Positions 44,929 through 54,537 of a stretch of 64,000 bases of DNA are shown here, in pieces. Source of the DNA: Saprospiraceae bacterium (GTDB lineage Bacteria > Bacteroidota > Bacteroidia > Chitinophagales > Saprospiraceae). Below the pieces are notes generated by a model. It did no database searches. It worked only from the letters and a program-made list of their open reading frames with translations, and was not told the DNA's origin. Made by a program: the position numbers and the translations under genes. The stretch covers positions 244,077 to 308,076 of the forward strand of contig JAHDHL010000003.1 of assembly GCA_020631355.1 (NCBI GenBank), given 5' to 3'. Each line of letters starts with the position of its first letter. Within the stretch, counting starts at the first letter, position 1.

Positions 44929-44936
44929 CAAATGTA
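44929..44936 (-). promoter_or_regulatory. -7 element of the threonine aldolase gene
   Basis: Minus-strand TACATTTG matches TAnnTTTG exactly, 16 bp before the chosen start at 44913. No TTG at 19-20 bp upstream. It decides between two possible start codons. Confidence 0.5.
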
Positions 44937-45054
44937 TACAATTGGGGTTGAAATTGGAACTCCAATAGCCAATTAAGAATATCTAGAAATCCATTAATTT
45001 GGCTTCAATCTCATGAAACTACCATTGGTATCTGAAACCCATATCAGATATGCC

Positions 45055-45849
45055 TTAGAGCGTAGCTCCCTTGTAGGTAAATAGTTGGAGTTGATAATTG
45101 AATAGTGTATCGTTTTCTCCTCGGAATTCCTCTATTATGGACGGTAGCTGACTCAGTCCTTCCTCATTCAATGTGAATGCAAATGAGTATGTATTATCAT
45201 AATCAGCTATCTCATCCCATACCATCTGACCACTGGAATTGACCTCCATATTGGTGTAACGACCTATTTCTAAGAAAAGAGGTTGCGCATTCAAGGTAGA
45301 TAATTCACTTTGCAATTTCTCAGAAAGTACTGCGGAATCGGAATCATCATAACTGATTCTTCCCCAAATGGCTCCGTTAGGAATCTTCAATAAATTGACA
45401 TGGGGAATCACCAAACCATTCAATTCTCCGGAAAAATCTATCTTATAGTTAAAGGGACTCACTTCCAGATGTCCGATATTGAAAACAGACTCCCGAATGG
45501 TGACTGCCAAAGTATAGGATCCTTCAGGGTATGTTCCGACATCAATATCCTTTGTAGCTTGCAAATCACCTGCCTGGCAATCATTCGGAATACCAATACC
45601 ATCAATATAAATATCAAGTCTATCCCCCACAGTTGCATGATAAGCATCAACCACTACTTCCTCACAAGAAAAGCCATCTATGGTCTCAATGGTCATGGAG
45701 AGTCCTCTGCTATCTTCCATAAGGATTTCAGACATCCTGAGGTTGAATTCATCCTCCACATCGTATATGACAAAAGTATCACCATCATTGACGCAAGAAT
45801 AAAAACCTAATAAGAAAGCAGAAAAAGTTAAAAGTAAAATTCTTCTCAT
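45055..45849 (-). CDS. Secreted lipoprotein, unknown
   Basis: 264 residues. Lipoprotein signal MRRILLLTFSAFLLGFYSC with lipobox GFYSC. The mature part is predominantly beta (repeated alternating hydrophobic strands) and has a Cys pair (DGFSCEEVV and PNDCQAG). No catalytic motif and no recognised family. It stands alone: downstream of the terminator of the protease gene and about 120 bp from the threonine aldolase gene. Confidence 0.65.
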   Translation of the reverse strand: MRRILLLTFSAFLLGFYSCVNDGDTFVIYDVEDEFNLRMSEILMEDSRGLSMTIETIDGFSCEEVVVDAYHATVGDRLDIYIDGIGIPNDCQAGDLQATKDIDVGTYPEGSYTLAVTIRESVFNIGHLEVSPFNYKIDFSGELNGLVIPHVNLLKIPNGAIWGRISYDDSDSAVLSEKLQSELSTLNAQPLFLEIGRYTNMEVNSSGQMVWDEIADYDNTYSFAFTLNEEGLSQLPSIIEEFRGENDTLFNYQLQLFTYKGATL

Positions 45850-45954
45850 TTATGTGTAATCACCTTTTAAAATTAATCTCTAATCCAACACTATCTACCT
45901 AACGCATCTTTTGATTGAAAGCTGCGATAAGGGCTGCAAAAATACTATTAAAAA

Positions 45955-45984
45955 ACGGGAAGCTGCCATTTGGTAGCTTCCCGT
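45955..45984 (-). terminator. Terminator of the papain-like peptidase gene
   Basis: ACGGGAAGCTGCCA / TGGTAGCTTCCCGT, 14 bp with one G-U pair; the minus strand continues TTTTTAATAG. Confidence 0.88.
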
Positions 45985-46006
45985 CTCCTATTATTCATAC
46001 AAAAGA

Positions 46007-47575
46007 TTACTCTTTTTCAATTTCCATGACAATGTATGTCGCTCCGGATTTCTTGTCGTACGTTCCCATTTGTATGGATTTACCAGCCTTGAACTGCATA
46101 TCTCCCAATGCATTACTACCCAGAACCGTCTTCAACTTCTGAGCCATGGTACCATTCACATTATTGAGGGCCTGTTTTGCCTGCTCATAATCTATAACTT
46201 CCTTTGACATGATGACGCCCATGTAATCCAAATTTCCTTGGTCATCAGCATATAGGGATTCGAATCGAGGGAATAAACGGGTACCCTTAGTACCACAATA
46301 AGGCGAATGCTTTTCATTGTAGGGGAATAAGGTATAGATATCACCATTAGTTTCCTGTCCGAAAACATAGGTATAACAAGGTTGGGTATTGGTTACTTCT
46401 ATCTTGAAGTCCTCATCCTTTTTCATTGGCGTAACCGTTCTGAATGTATTCTCACCAGTCTGTTCGAATGCTACACTCACCTTTCCCTTGTTCTTAACCA
46501 ATCCGAATTCGGCAGCAAAATTGGCATTCCCCTTATCCGCGGAACCCATTGGATACAAACCAAAGGCTTCCTTAGTGAAGAATTCGAAATCCTTATAGGT
46601 TACCCAAGCTACTCCATTGTTACCCCAATTCGTTCCCCAGCTATTCATGATTTGGAATGCACCATTATTGGCACCTGCCTTATAATCATCATAACCAATC
46701 ACACACATGGCATGTCCGCCATATCCATTCATCTTATAATCCTGTTGTGTAGGTCTCCATAAATCCTGTCCTTCCATATTACGCATGAAAGTACCCCCTA
46801 CCAACATACCGATAACTACCGGTGCACCTGCAGCCAGATTCTGCTTGATGGCCAGTAAATCGGGAACTTGGCTACTAGCGGAGCCTTTGGTCAATCTTTG
46901 GTAATCCCTGATTCTAAATTGTTGGGCTGCTTGTTTTTCCCTTGTATCCGGCTTCTTGGAACAAGAACGTTCGTCGTAAGGGAAGTATTCCGTAGGAAGC
47001 AAACCTCCTTTTTTCATTACAGCCAAGGCATCGGGAAGATATGCACCCTGGCAATCAGTAAGGGCAATTTGATTATATAAATAGGATGGACTGAATGCCA
47101 CATCATTGGGTCTGGCTCCGGTTTGTCTTGCATGCAGAATGGTTCTGGCAGCATAGGAAGCTGACCACCCCACGCAAGAACCTTGTCTTCCTTGGTTCAA
47201 ACGGGTTGGTGCATATTCCAATAAGGAATAGGACTCAGGTAATGGGTTTTTCCTATTGTTTGCCAAAGGTTCGTATACCGCTGTATTGCCGTACTTAACC
47301 TCATCATGATTGAATCCCATACTCTGTTCGTAAGGGGAAACGATATTGGTATTTCCTCCATCTCCGCCTCCCAAGAAACCCGTAGCATACAAAATTCCAC
47401 CTATGACTATCAATCCGATAGCCATTTTTGGGTTCTTCCTAAATAGTGAAAATACAAGAGGTAGCAACATGGTCAACATACCTCCACCTCCACTTCTTCT
47501 AGGGCCGGAGGGTTGATTGGGGATTCGGGGTTGTTCATCACCGCCATTCTCATCGGGGCGCATTCGGATTGCCAT
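46007..47575 (-). CDS. Membrane-tethered papain-like (C1) cysteine peptidase with DUF4384-like domain
   Basis: 522 residues. A Pro/Gly/Arg-rich cytoplasmic tail precedes a membrane region (about 33-68), then a short linker and a C1A-type catalytic domain: oxyanion Gln and nucleophile Cys in LNQGRQGSCVGWSASYAA (Gln128, Cys134), His in YGGHAMCVIGYDD (His288) and Asn in QIMNSWGTNWG (Asn311). There is no classical inhibitor propeptide. The C-terminal region (about 350-520), with FKIEVTNTQPCYTYVFGQ and DIYTLFPYNEKHSPY, resembles DUF4384, a domain found with caspase-like and kinase proteins. Likely an envelope protease of unknown target. Confidence 0.85.
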   Translation of the reverse strand: MAIRMRPDENGGDEQPRIPNQPSGPRRSGGGGMLTMLLPLVFSLFRKNPKMAIGLIVIGGILYATGFLGGGDGGNTNIVSPYEQSMGFNHDEVKYGNTAVYEPLANNRKNPLPESYSLLEYAPTRLNQGRQGSCVGWSASYAARTILHARQTGARPNDVAFSPSYLYNQIALTDCQGAYLPDALAVMKKGGLLPTEYFPYDERSCSKKPDTREKQAAQQFRIRDYQRLTKGSASSQVPDLLAIKQNLAAGAPVVIGMLVGGTFMRNMEGQDLWRPTQQDYKMNGYGGHAMCVIGYDDYKAGANNGAFQIMNSWGTNWGNNGVAWVTYKDFEFFTKEAFGLYPMGSADKGNANFAAEFGLVKNKGKVSVAFEQTGENTFRTVTPMKKDEDFKIEVTNTQPCYTYVFGQETNGDIYTLFPYNEKHSPYCGTKGTRLFPRFESLYADDQGNLDYMGVIMSKEVIDYEQAKQALNNVNGTMAQKLKTVLGSNALGDMQFKAGKSIQMGTYDKKSGATYIVMEIEKE

Positions 47576-47758
47576 AACTTCCTAAGATTTATAAGGTATA
47601 AAAAAGGTTTTTCAAGACGTTGTCCGGACTTGAGAATCAAGTATAAGATTCATTTTCCAGCAACTTCATCTATTAAGACACAACAATGCCCCAACAGGTA
47701 CAAATTTAATTAAATAATTCTAGTTACAGGAAGAAAACAAAAAGATGGAAAAGGGAAA

Positions 47759-49018
47759 TCAGGAGGCTGATGCTTCCGATGAAAGTCTTTTGTTGTAAGC
47801 CCGAATCAGCCATGCATACCAAATCACTCCTATCACATAAAGAAAAACAGTGATAAGAAAAATGGAGACATAACGCAATCCCATTTGACGCATGTATGAG
47901 AATAAACTCATACTGAATAACCAACTACCTGACCATATGGAAGAATTCAACGCGGATATCAATTCCTGATTTTTCTTACCTACATAGTACATGGTCAATT
48001 CCGATGTCATCGGTCCGGCTACATTCATTAAAGGTTGCCTGATGATATAAAAGAATACCGCAACATAAATCGCATAATACCATTCGCTGAAATATTCTGT
48101 TATGGCCATCATGAATAAGGCAAAAACAGCCAATGACTGAAATAAAGTAATCGCTGTTTGGTAACCAAAAGTCCTTTTGATATGGGGCATGAAAGTCATG
48201 CCTATCGCTACCAAAAGGTAAGTGAATGCTCCGTAAACAGAGAAACTATCTGATTCGACACCGTGTACATTCAAGAAGAATAAATTGATGACAGGTATAG
48301 TGAATCCTGCTCCAATTGCAATGATGAGTGTTGGCATGATAGCCCTGAATATCAATCCCCAATCGTAATCATCCAAGAATGACCTCCACTCAAACTGATC
48401 ATTACCCTTTGGTTTTTCAATCACCCTGATTTTATAAATCATATAAATAGAAACCAAACCCACACAACTATATATGAATAGTACGGTTCCCTCATCAAAT
48501 ATTTCAGGATTCAAATTATTCAATAGATAATTGAAAATACCCGCAATAAAAATCGCAACACTCCAAGTTTGGAAAAACATGGCTATGGCTTCGCTATGGG
48601 TTTCTTTCTTGGCATACATTAATATGAATGGTAGTCCAGCCACTTGCATCAGTGCGAATCCCCCACCCCATATCATCATACTGATATCTACCCAATTATC
48701 CCACCGTTGATATACGGAATATATGGCAAACATCGAGACGATGGGCACCAATACGGAAGCTATGAAAAACAAGGGTTTGATCCGTATCCATTTCAGGGCA
48801 AATCCCAATGGAAATGCCAGAATCATCACCATCATGAAACGCTTGGCAATGGTATCAGCTATCTCAAAATCCTGATAACCATTGGCAGCCATATGATAAT
48901 TGAATAAAAGGAAGAATGATGAATTCACCATTTGCAGGAAAAACTCGGCAAGTACCAAATAACGGATATGTGTTTCCACCATCTTGTACCGTTCCAATAT
49001 TTGCCTGAGTAATTTCAT
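47759..49018 (-). CDS. Major facilitator superfamily transporter
   Basis: 419 residues with about 12 membrane helices in two halves and a central cytoplasmic loop (RVIEKPKGNDQFEWRSFLDDYDWG). The helix pattern, the MKLLRQILERYKMVETHIRYLVLAEFFLQMVNSSFFLL start and the RQPLMNVAGPMTSELTMYYVGKKNQE segment fit MFS carriers, but the substrate is not evident. Its ATG lies directly against the miaA stop (0 bp gap), so it is the last gene of msrA-miaA-MFS. Confidence 0.8.
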   Translation of the reverse strand: MKLLRQILERYKMVETHIRYLVLAEFFLQMVNSSFFLLFNYHMAANGYQDFEIADTIAKRFMMVMILAFPLGFALKWIRIKPLFFIASVLVPIVSMFAIYSVYQRWDNWVDISMMIWGGGFALMQVAGLPFILMYAKKETHSEAIAMFFQTWSVAIFIAGIFNYLLNNLNPEIFDEGTVLFIYSCVGLVSIYMIYKIRVIEKPKGNDQFEWRSFLDDYDWGLIFRAIMPTLIIAIGAGFTIPVINLFFLNVHGVESDSFSVYGAFTYLLVAIGMTFMPHIKRTFGYQTAITLFQSLAVFALFMMAITEYFSEWYYAIYVAVFFYIIRQPLMNVAGPMTSELTMYYVGKKNQELISALNSSIWSGSWLFSMSLFSYMRQMGLRYVSIFLITVFLYVIGVIWYAWLIRAYNKRLSSEASAS

Positions 49019-49942
49019 TTAGGCGTTGGTATTATCTGATATTCCCATTCTCTCACTGATGAATGCAATGATATCCTGGGTTTGTGATGGATGAAAATGT
49101 TGGATACCCTCAACTTTCCTCAACCATGTCATTTGTCTTTTGGCATATCTACGAGAATTCCTTTTGATCAATTCAATAGCGGTATCCCAATCGTGTTGGC
49201 CATTCAAAAAATCAAAAATTTCCTGATAACCAACAGTCTGTAACGCATTCAACTGCTGATGAGGCATCAGGGCTTTCACTTCATCCAAGAGGCCATCCCT
49301 CACCATCATATCCACTCTCCTATTGATACGGTCGTAAAGTATTTCCCTATTCCATTCCAATCCTATGATGATGGGTTCAAAAGACCTAGGCTTCTTGGTT
49401 TTCTTTCTGAATGATGAAAATGTCTGGCCACTAACCCGAATGACCGATAATGCCCGAATCAAACGGTGATGATTGGAAATATCCACGGATTCATAATATT
49501 CGATATCTTTTTCCCTTAATTCGGATTGTAGGGCCCCAATACCCTTTTCCTCATATAAGTTGATATAATCATTCCGTATTTCAATTGGAACATCGGGGAA
49601 TTCATCCAAACCTTCCAGTACAGCCTTGATGAACAGTCCAGAACCACCTACTAGCAATACCACATCATGAACCAAGTATAATTCATCCAGTAAAGCAATG
49701 GCTTCCCGTTCGAAGTCACCTACCGAATACTCATCGTGAATACTCAGATTATTGATAAGATAATGTGGTGCTGCAGCCAATTCCGAAACCGTCGGTTTAG
49801 CAGTACCGATTTCCATCTCACGATAGAATTGTCTAGAGTCAGCAGAAATGATACTGGTGCCAAAATGATTGGCCAGTTCTATTCCAAGGGAAGTTTTGCC
49901 GGATGCCGTAGGCCCTGCAATTACAATGAGGTATTTCTGCAT
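49019..49942 (-). CDS. miaA: tRNA dimethylallyltransferase
   Basis: 307 residues. Adds an isopentenyl group to A37 of tRNAs reading UNN codons. P-loop VIAGPTASGKTSLGIELA (about 6-23), then ISADSRQFYREMEIGTAKP (catalytic Asp), HYLINNLSIHDEYSVGDFEREA, VGGSGLFIKAVLEGLD, NHHRLIRALSVIRVSG and the C-terminal RRYAKRQMTWLRK. All family motifs are intact. miaE, a later step in the same modification pathway, is at 32056-32637; miaB is not in this window. msrA lies 24 bp upstream. Confidence 0.97.
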   Translation of the reverse strand: MQKYLIVIAGPTASGKTSLGIELANHFGTSIISADSRQFYREMEIGTAKPTVSELAAAPHYLINNLSIHDEYSVGDFEREAIALLDELYLVHDVVLLVGGSGLFIKAVLEGLDEFPDVPIEIRNDYINLYEEKGIGALQSELREKDIEYYESVDISNHHRLIRALSVIRVSGQTFSSFRKKTKKPRSFEPIIIGLEWNREILYDRINRRVDMMVRDGLLDEVKALMPHQQLNALQTVGYQEIFDFLNGQHDWDTAIELIKRNSRRYAKRQMTWLRKVEGIQHFHPSQTQDIIAFISERMGISDNTNA

Positions 49943-49966
49943 CAGACAAATATCTAATTTATTGGT

Positions 49967-50509
49967 TTATGAAGCTGCGTTTGTCAGCAAATGACTGAAT
50001 TCCTTCTTGAATTTGGCAATCTTGGGTCCTATTACTATCGAACAATAAGGATTCTTGGTCTTATTGTCATTGTAATAATTCTGGTGATAGGATTCAGCTG
50101 CATAGAACTCATCCAATGGTGCAATCTCCGTGACGATGGGATTTACCCAAAGTGTCGTTTCCCCAATGGCATTCATTGAAGCTTCCGCAATTGATTTTTC
50201 CTGCTCATTCTGATATAGGATAATGGAACGGTATTGCGGTCCCACATCATTTCCCTGACGGTTGGGTGTTGTTGGGTCATGGATATGCCAAAAGACATTC
50301 AAAAGTCCCTTCACGTCAATCTCATTCTCATCATAGGTAATTTCAATGACCTCGGCATGCTTGGTCAGACCGCTACAAATCTCCTTGTAGGTTGGGTTCT
50401 TGATGTTACCACCTGCATATCCGGAAACGATTTTATGCACTCCCTTTATTTGTTGGTAAATGGCTTCCAAACACCAGAAACAACCGCCTCCCACTACTAA
50501 AGTTCTCAT
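49967..50509 (-). CDS. msrA: Peptide-methionine (S)-S-oxide reductase
   Basis: 180 residues, single-domain MsrA. Reduces S-methionine sulfoxide in proteins. Catalytic motif GGGCFWCLEAIYQQIKGV (nucleophile Cys in GCFWC, about 10-14), then SGYAGG, YDENEI, FWHIHDPTTPNRQGNDVGPQYRSIILY and YHQNYY. No fused MsrB. First gene of the msrA-miaA-MFS run with a -7 element 60 bp upstream. Confidence 0.97.
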   Translation of the reverse strand: MRTLVVGGGCFWCLEAIYQQIKGVHKIVSGYAGGNIKNPTYKEICSGLTKHAEVIEITYDENEIDVKGLLNVFWHIHDPTTPNRQGNDVGPQYRSIILYQNEQEKSIAEASMNAIGETTLWVNPIVTEIAPLDEFYAAESYHQNYYNDNKTKNPYCSIVIGPKIAKFKKEFSHLLTNAAS

Positions 50510-50813
50510 ATGATTGAATTCTTTTGAATTGACACTAAAATATCAGTTTTCAATAATCGATTCTTGCACAAATATATGTTCACCACAACAATTATCGAAA
50601 TGATTAAAGATTCAACAAGTAAGCCCGAATTAGGTTCCCAAATCGAGAAAAAAATATGTTTTTCGAGATAAGGTGCCCTTTTGTCCAAAAAAATGCACCA
50701 TTTATATACAGTTAGCTACTTTTGAGGTATCAAATCAAATTCCATAATCGAGTGATGTGGATTCATTCAAATGAGAAACCATATTCCTCTCAAAGGTTAC
50801 TAATACAAATATC
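50510..50813. other. Divergent promoter region between msrA and sppA
   Basis: 304 bp holding two exact TAnnTTTG elements in opposite orientation: TATATTTG on the minus strand (50576-50569, for msrA) and TACTTTTG on the plus strand (50717-50724, for sppA). Neither has a TTG at the ideal distance. No small gene seen. Confidence 0.5.
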
Positions 50814-52610
50814 ATGAAGAAATTACTGTATTTCATTTTTGCCTCATGCCTAGGAACAATGATTGCCGGAATGGCACTTATTGCGGTCATGGGTGTGTTC
50901 ATTGGAGCAGCAGCCGGTAGTGCCGGAGGAGGCAAGTCCACAACAGTAAGCAAAAATTCTGTCCTTTATATGGACATGGCTTCTGTGGTACCTGAAAAAA
51001 CAAACAACGTTCCTGCAAGTTCACCATTGAATTTTGATTTCGAGCAACAAAAGGTTGTCGGTCTTTATGACCTGACCCGTACGCTTGAAATGGCAAAGGA
51101 TGATGATAAGATTGAGGGAATCTATATGAATCTTTCCAGTGTATCCATGGGAAATGCAACAGCTTCCAAAGTAAGGGATGCACTAATTGACTTCCAGGAA
51201 AGCGGCAAGTTCATCTATACATATGCTGATATGTATAGCCAAGGAGCTTATTATCTTGCTTCAACGGCTGATTCCGTATTTGTTAATCCTCTTGGAGGTG
51301 TGGAATTCAAGGGTTATGCAGCCACGATTCCATTCTTCAAGGATATGTTGGATCGTTTGGGTGTAAAGATGCAGATCTTCTATGTAGGTAACTTCAAGAG
51401 TGCTACCGAGCCATATCGTTTCAACGAAATGAGTGAGAACAATAAACTTCAGGTTCGTGAATACCTTAAGGGATTATATGATATTTTCTTGGCGGATATT
51501 TCTGAGTCAAGAAACATCCCGGTTGGGAAATTACAGGAAGTAGCGGATGGTTATCTTCTTAGGAATGCCAAGGATGCCGAGGAGTATGGTTTTGTTGACA
51601 AATTGGTTTACAAGGACCAAATGATTGATATCCTAAAGGAAAAATTGGGCGTTGATGAGAAAAAGGACATCAAGACCGTTTCATTGGCTGATTATTCCAA
51701 TAAACTCAAGTTTGACTATAAGTCCAAGGATAAGATTGCTGTGGTATTTGCTGAGGGAAGCATCGTCGATGGCGATGGTGAGCCCGGAAGTATCGGTGGA
51801 AAGAAATATTCCAAGTTGATTCGTAAAATCAGAAAGGATGAAAAAGTAAAGGCTATCGTTCTACGAGTGAACTCAGGTGGTGGTAGTGCTTATGCATCAG
51901 AGGAAATCTGGAGAGAATTGGAAGTAGCTAAGTCACAAGGCATTCCGGTAATCGCATCCATGGGAGATGTTGCTGCTTCAGGTGGTTATTATATTTCTGC
52001 TGGTGCAGATACGATTCTGGCTGAGCCTAATACTATTACGGGTTCAATCGGTGTTTTCGGAATGTTACCATCAGCTCAGAAGATGCTAAAAGAAAAATTG
52101 GGTGTACAATTCGATACTGTAAAGACTGCTGCAATGGCTCAGGGAATCACTCCTTTCTTTGATGTATCCGAATCCGAGGGAGAAATCATTCAGGAAGGTG
52201 TGGATGAAATCTATGACATATTCCTAAATAGAGTCAGTGAGGGTCGTTCCATGCATAGGGATTCGGTTCATAATGTAGCCCAAGGTCGCGTGTGGACAGG
52301 TCAGAAAGCCCTATCACTCGGTTTGGTTGATGTGATGGGTGGTTTGGATGATGCCATTGCAATTGCTGCTGAAAAAGCAGGATTGGATAAGTATAAGGTA
52401 GCTCAGTATCCAACAACCAAGGAACCACTCCAAGCTTTCCTTGACAATCTGACCGGTCAGGAATCTGCTTCTGCATCCACTAAGATTAAGGAGGAGATGA
52501 TTAAGGAAGAATTGGGTGAACATGGTTTCGAAGTGTACCAGATGATGAAAGAAATCAAGAACATGGAGGGTGTTCAGGCAAGAATGCCATTCGAAGTCAT
52601 CATCCACTAA
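50814..52610 (+). CDS. sppA: Signal peptide peptidase SppA, long (67-kDa) type
   Basis: 598 residues, two tandem S49 domains as in E. coli SppA. An N-terminal membrane anchor (about 3-32) places the barrel in the periplasm. The N-domain carries the catalytic Lys in YVGNFKSATEPYRFNEMS (about 200). The C-domain has NSGGGSAYASEEIW and the nucleophile Ser in MGDVAASGGYYISAGAD (about 389), with NTITGSIGVFG following. Degrades cleaved signal peptides. Single gene with its own terminator. Confidence 0.96.
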   Translation: MKKLLYFIFASCLGTMIAGMALIAVMGVFIGAAAGSAGGGKSTTVSKNSVLYMDMASVVPEKTNNVPASSPLNFDFEQQKVVGLYDLTRTLEMAKDDDKIEGIYMNLSSVSMGNATASKVRDALIDFQESGKFIYTYADMYSQGAYYLASTADSVFVNPLGGVEFKGYAATIPFFKDMLDRLGVKMQIFYVGNFKSATEPYRFNEMSENNKLQVREYLKGLYDIFLADISESRNIPVGKLQEVADGYLLRNAKDAEEYGFVDKLVYKDQMIDILKEKLGVDEKKDIKTVSLADYSNKLKFDYKSKDKIAVVFAEGSIVDGDGEPGSIGGKKYSKLIRKIRKDEKVKAIVLRVNSGGGSAYASEEIWRELEVAKSQGIPVIASMGDVAASGGYYISAGADTILAEPNTITGSIGVFGMLPSAQKMLKEKLGVQFDTVKTAAMAQGITPFFDVSESEGEIIQEGVDEIYDIFLNRVSEGRSMHRDSVHNVAQGRVWTGQKALSLGLVDVMGGLDDAIAIAAEKAGLDKYKVAQYPTTKEPLQAFLDNLTGQESASASTKIKEEMIKEELGEHGFEVYQMMKEIKNMEGVQARMPFEVIIH

Positions 52611-52630
52611 TTCATATACTCATTATGGAT

Positions 52631-52667
52631 AAAAGCGGCCATCGCATAATGCGATGGCCGCTTTTTT
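52631..52667. terminator. Bidirectional terminator between sppA and the HD-domain gene
   Basis: AAAAGCGGCCATCGC / GCGATGGCCGCTTTT, 15-bp perfect stem with ATAAT loop, then TTTTA. It serves sppA and the long leftward gpx-to-HD operon. Confidence 0.92.
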
Positions 52668-53319
52668 ATTGTTGCGATTTGAATCGGTTCAATTCCAATT
52701 CCAAATTATGTCTTGCATCAGTTTCATGTAGCTCAAAGAATACATTAGAAAAATAGATTCGACTCCTTTCCAGGAATGATTCCAGAACCTTGGTTCTTCC
52801 AATACGATACAATTCATTGGGAACCCAAGCATATTCTTTTCGAATGGCAGCTGAATACTTCCCATACAAATCAGAAGGAGCCGACAGGATAAACAAATCC
52901 AAATCCAGCATGAGCGGATTGAGCTCATCTGCTTCTAATAGAGGAAAATGCTTTTGGGTAGACAGGATAAGTTGCGTCACCCTGTCCAAGGATTCCCCAT
53001 CCATAACATTCAGAAAGGCCTGACGAAAAAAATCAGCACTTTGTTGTTCGTTATCCTTGGCCTTGGAATCATAGATGATATCATGATACCAGATGGCATA
53101 CTCTAATGATGAATCCATCTCTAATCCCATTGTATCCCATTTCGTAAACATGGAATAAATATGACTCAAGTTGTGATACGCCCTTTGGCCATCCTGATAA
53201 TGTCTTAACAGATTATCCCATTCTTTTTCCAAGGGACATAATTCCATGAATCTATCCTTAAGGAAAATGGTCATTTCCTTATTAGGCTCATCAAGAATAA
53301 TAGGGAATACTGATTCCAT
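52666..53319 (-). CDS. HD-superfamily metal-dependent phosphohydrolase (COG4339-like)
   Basis: 217 residues. HD-type motifs: YHNLSHIYSMF (His) and YAIWYHDIIYDSKAKDNEQQSADFF (His-Asp metal pair), with a later Asp in MLDLDLFIL. The pattern YHNxxHI...WYHDxxYD is that of the predicted HD phosphohydrolases of COG4339. Substrate unknown. Last gene of the leftward operon, 3 bp after proline dehydrogenase. Confidence 0.82.
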   Translation of the reverse strand: MESVFPIILDEPNKEMTIFLKDRFMELCPLEKEWDNLLRHYQDGQRAYHNLSHIYSMFTKWDTMGLEMDSSLEYAIWYHDIIYDSKAKDNEQQSADFFRQAFLNVMDGESLDRVTQLILSTQKHFPLLEADELNPLMLDLDLFILSAPSDLYGKYSAAIRKEYAWVPNELYRIGRTKVLESFLERSRIYFSNVFFELHETDARHNLELELNRFKSQQ

Positions 53320-53322
53320 ATA

Positions 53323-54510
53323 CTAGATTCTTCTTCTAGCCTTTTCACGTCTGACGAGTGACAATTCCCGTCCCATTTCTCCAGTGACAGAACTGTTTTC
53401 CTGTGCCCTACGAATCAGATAGGGTACTACATCCTTAACCGAACCATATGGAACGTATTTGGCAGCATTGAACCCGGTTTTTGCCAGATTGAAAGTGATG
53501 TGGTCACTCATACCATAAAGTTGGCAAAAATTAATATTGGGATGATTCTTCGGTACTCCCAATTGCTCTATGAGTTCTGCTTGGAAATAACTAGAAAATT
53601 CATTGTGAGTCGCATTACAAGATGAAATGGTCTCGTAGTGTTCTATACAATATTGTAATGCTGAATTGAAATCGGTATCCGTGGCCTGCTTATCCGGTTG
53701 GATGGGTGATGGATACCCTTTTTCCTCTGCACGTTGGCGTTCTTTTTCCATGTAAGCGCCTCTTACCAGTTTCGCTCCCAACTTATAACCATTGGCAAGA
53801 GCGTGTTCATGCGATTTGATGAGATAATCCAATCTATCATGTCGGTACATCTGGTAGGTATTGTAGACATAGACCTTACCTGTATTGTATTTTTCCATCA
53901 TACTATTGACGACTCCATCAATGGTATCCTGAATCCAACTTTCTTCTGCATCAAAGAATATCCCTACTTTCTTATCCTTGGCATGATGACAAACCACGTC
54001 TATGCGTTCCAAAGCATCCTTCCACTCCTTTTTCTCCTTATCAATGAGTTCATCACCTCTTTGGATTTTTTCCAATAAGGCAAAACGGGCCATTCCCGTA
54101 ATCTTGGCACTCACGACAGGGACACTTAGATTCATGGCACCAAAATCTATTGCCTTGAGGGTTTCAGACATGGTTCTATTAAAATCCGCTTGTGTTTCCT
54201 TGGCTTCCGCACCAAAGTCAAGTATGGTCAGTGTCTTATATTCGTATAACTGGTTGATGGTCTTTTGTGTCTCCGTTAGTGAGGTTCCTCCACAGAATTG
54301 TTCGAAGATGGTTTTCTTTACGATGGTCTGTGTGAATGGTAATCCCCATCTGATGGCTTTCAATCCCAGACTGGAACCCATTTCCACCAATTTAGGATTC
54401 ATCATCATCTTGAACAACCAATATGCCTTTTTGAGTTCTGCATTACTTTTGTACTCAAATGCTGTTCTGGTGTCCTGAAAATTTACAACAAGGTCTTTCT
54501 CTTTTAGCAT
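53323..54510 (-). CDS. Proline dehydrogenase (monofunctional)
   Basis: 395 residues. FAD enzyme on a TIM barrel that oxidises proline to pyrroline-5-carboxylate. Motifs: FDAEESWIQDTID (about 213-225), YQMYRHDRLDYL, GYKLGAKLVRGAYMEKERQRAEEKGYPSPIQPDKQATD (the LVRGAYxxxE signature), FCQLYGMSDHITFNL and the C-terminal KYVPYGSVKDVVPYLIRRAQENSSV. No fused P5C dehydrogenase; that enzyme is not in the window. It lies 27 bp after aroE. Confidence 0.95.
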   Translation of the reverse strand: MLKEKDLVVNFQDTRTAFEYKSNAELKKAYWLFKMMMNPKLVEMGSSLGLKAIRWGLPFTQTIVKKTIFEQFCGGTSLTETQKTINQLYEYKTLTILDFGAEAKETQADFNRTMSETLKAIDFGAMNLSVPVVSAKITGMARFALLEKIQRGDELIDKEKKEWKDALERIDVVCHHAKDKKVGIFFDAEESWIQDTIDGVVNSMMEKYNTGKVYVYNTYQMYRHDRLDYLIKSHEHALANGYKLGAKLVRGAYMEKERQRAEEKGYPSPIQPDKQATDTDFNSALQYCIEHYETISSCNATHNEFSSYFQAELIEQLGVPKNHPNINFCQLYGMSDHITFNLAKTGFNAAKYVPYGSVKDVVPYLIRRAQENSSVTGEMGRELSLVRREKARRRI

Positions 54511-54537
54511 AGTATCGTAAAATTAGCATTAGATGGC

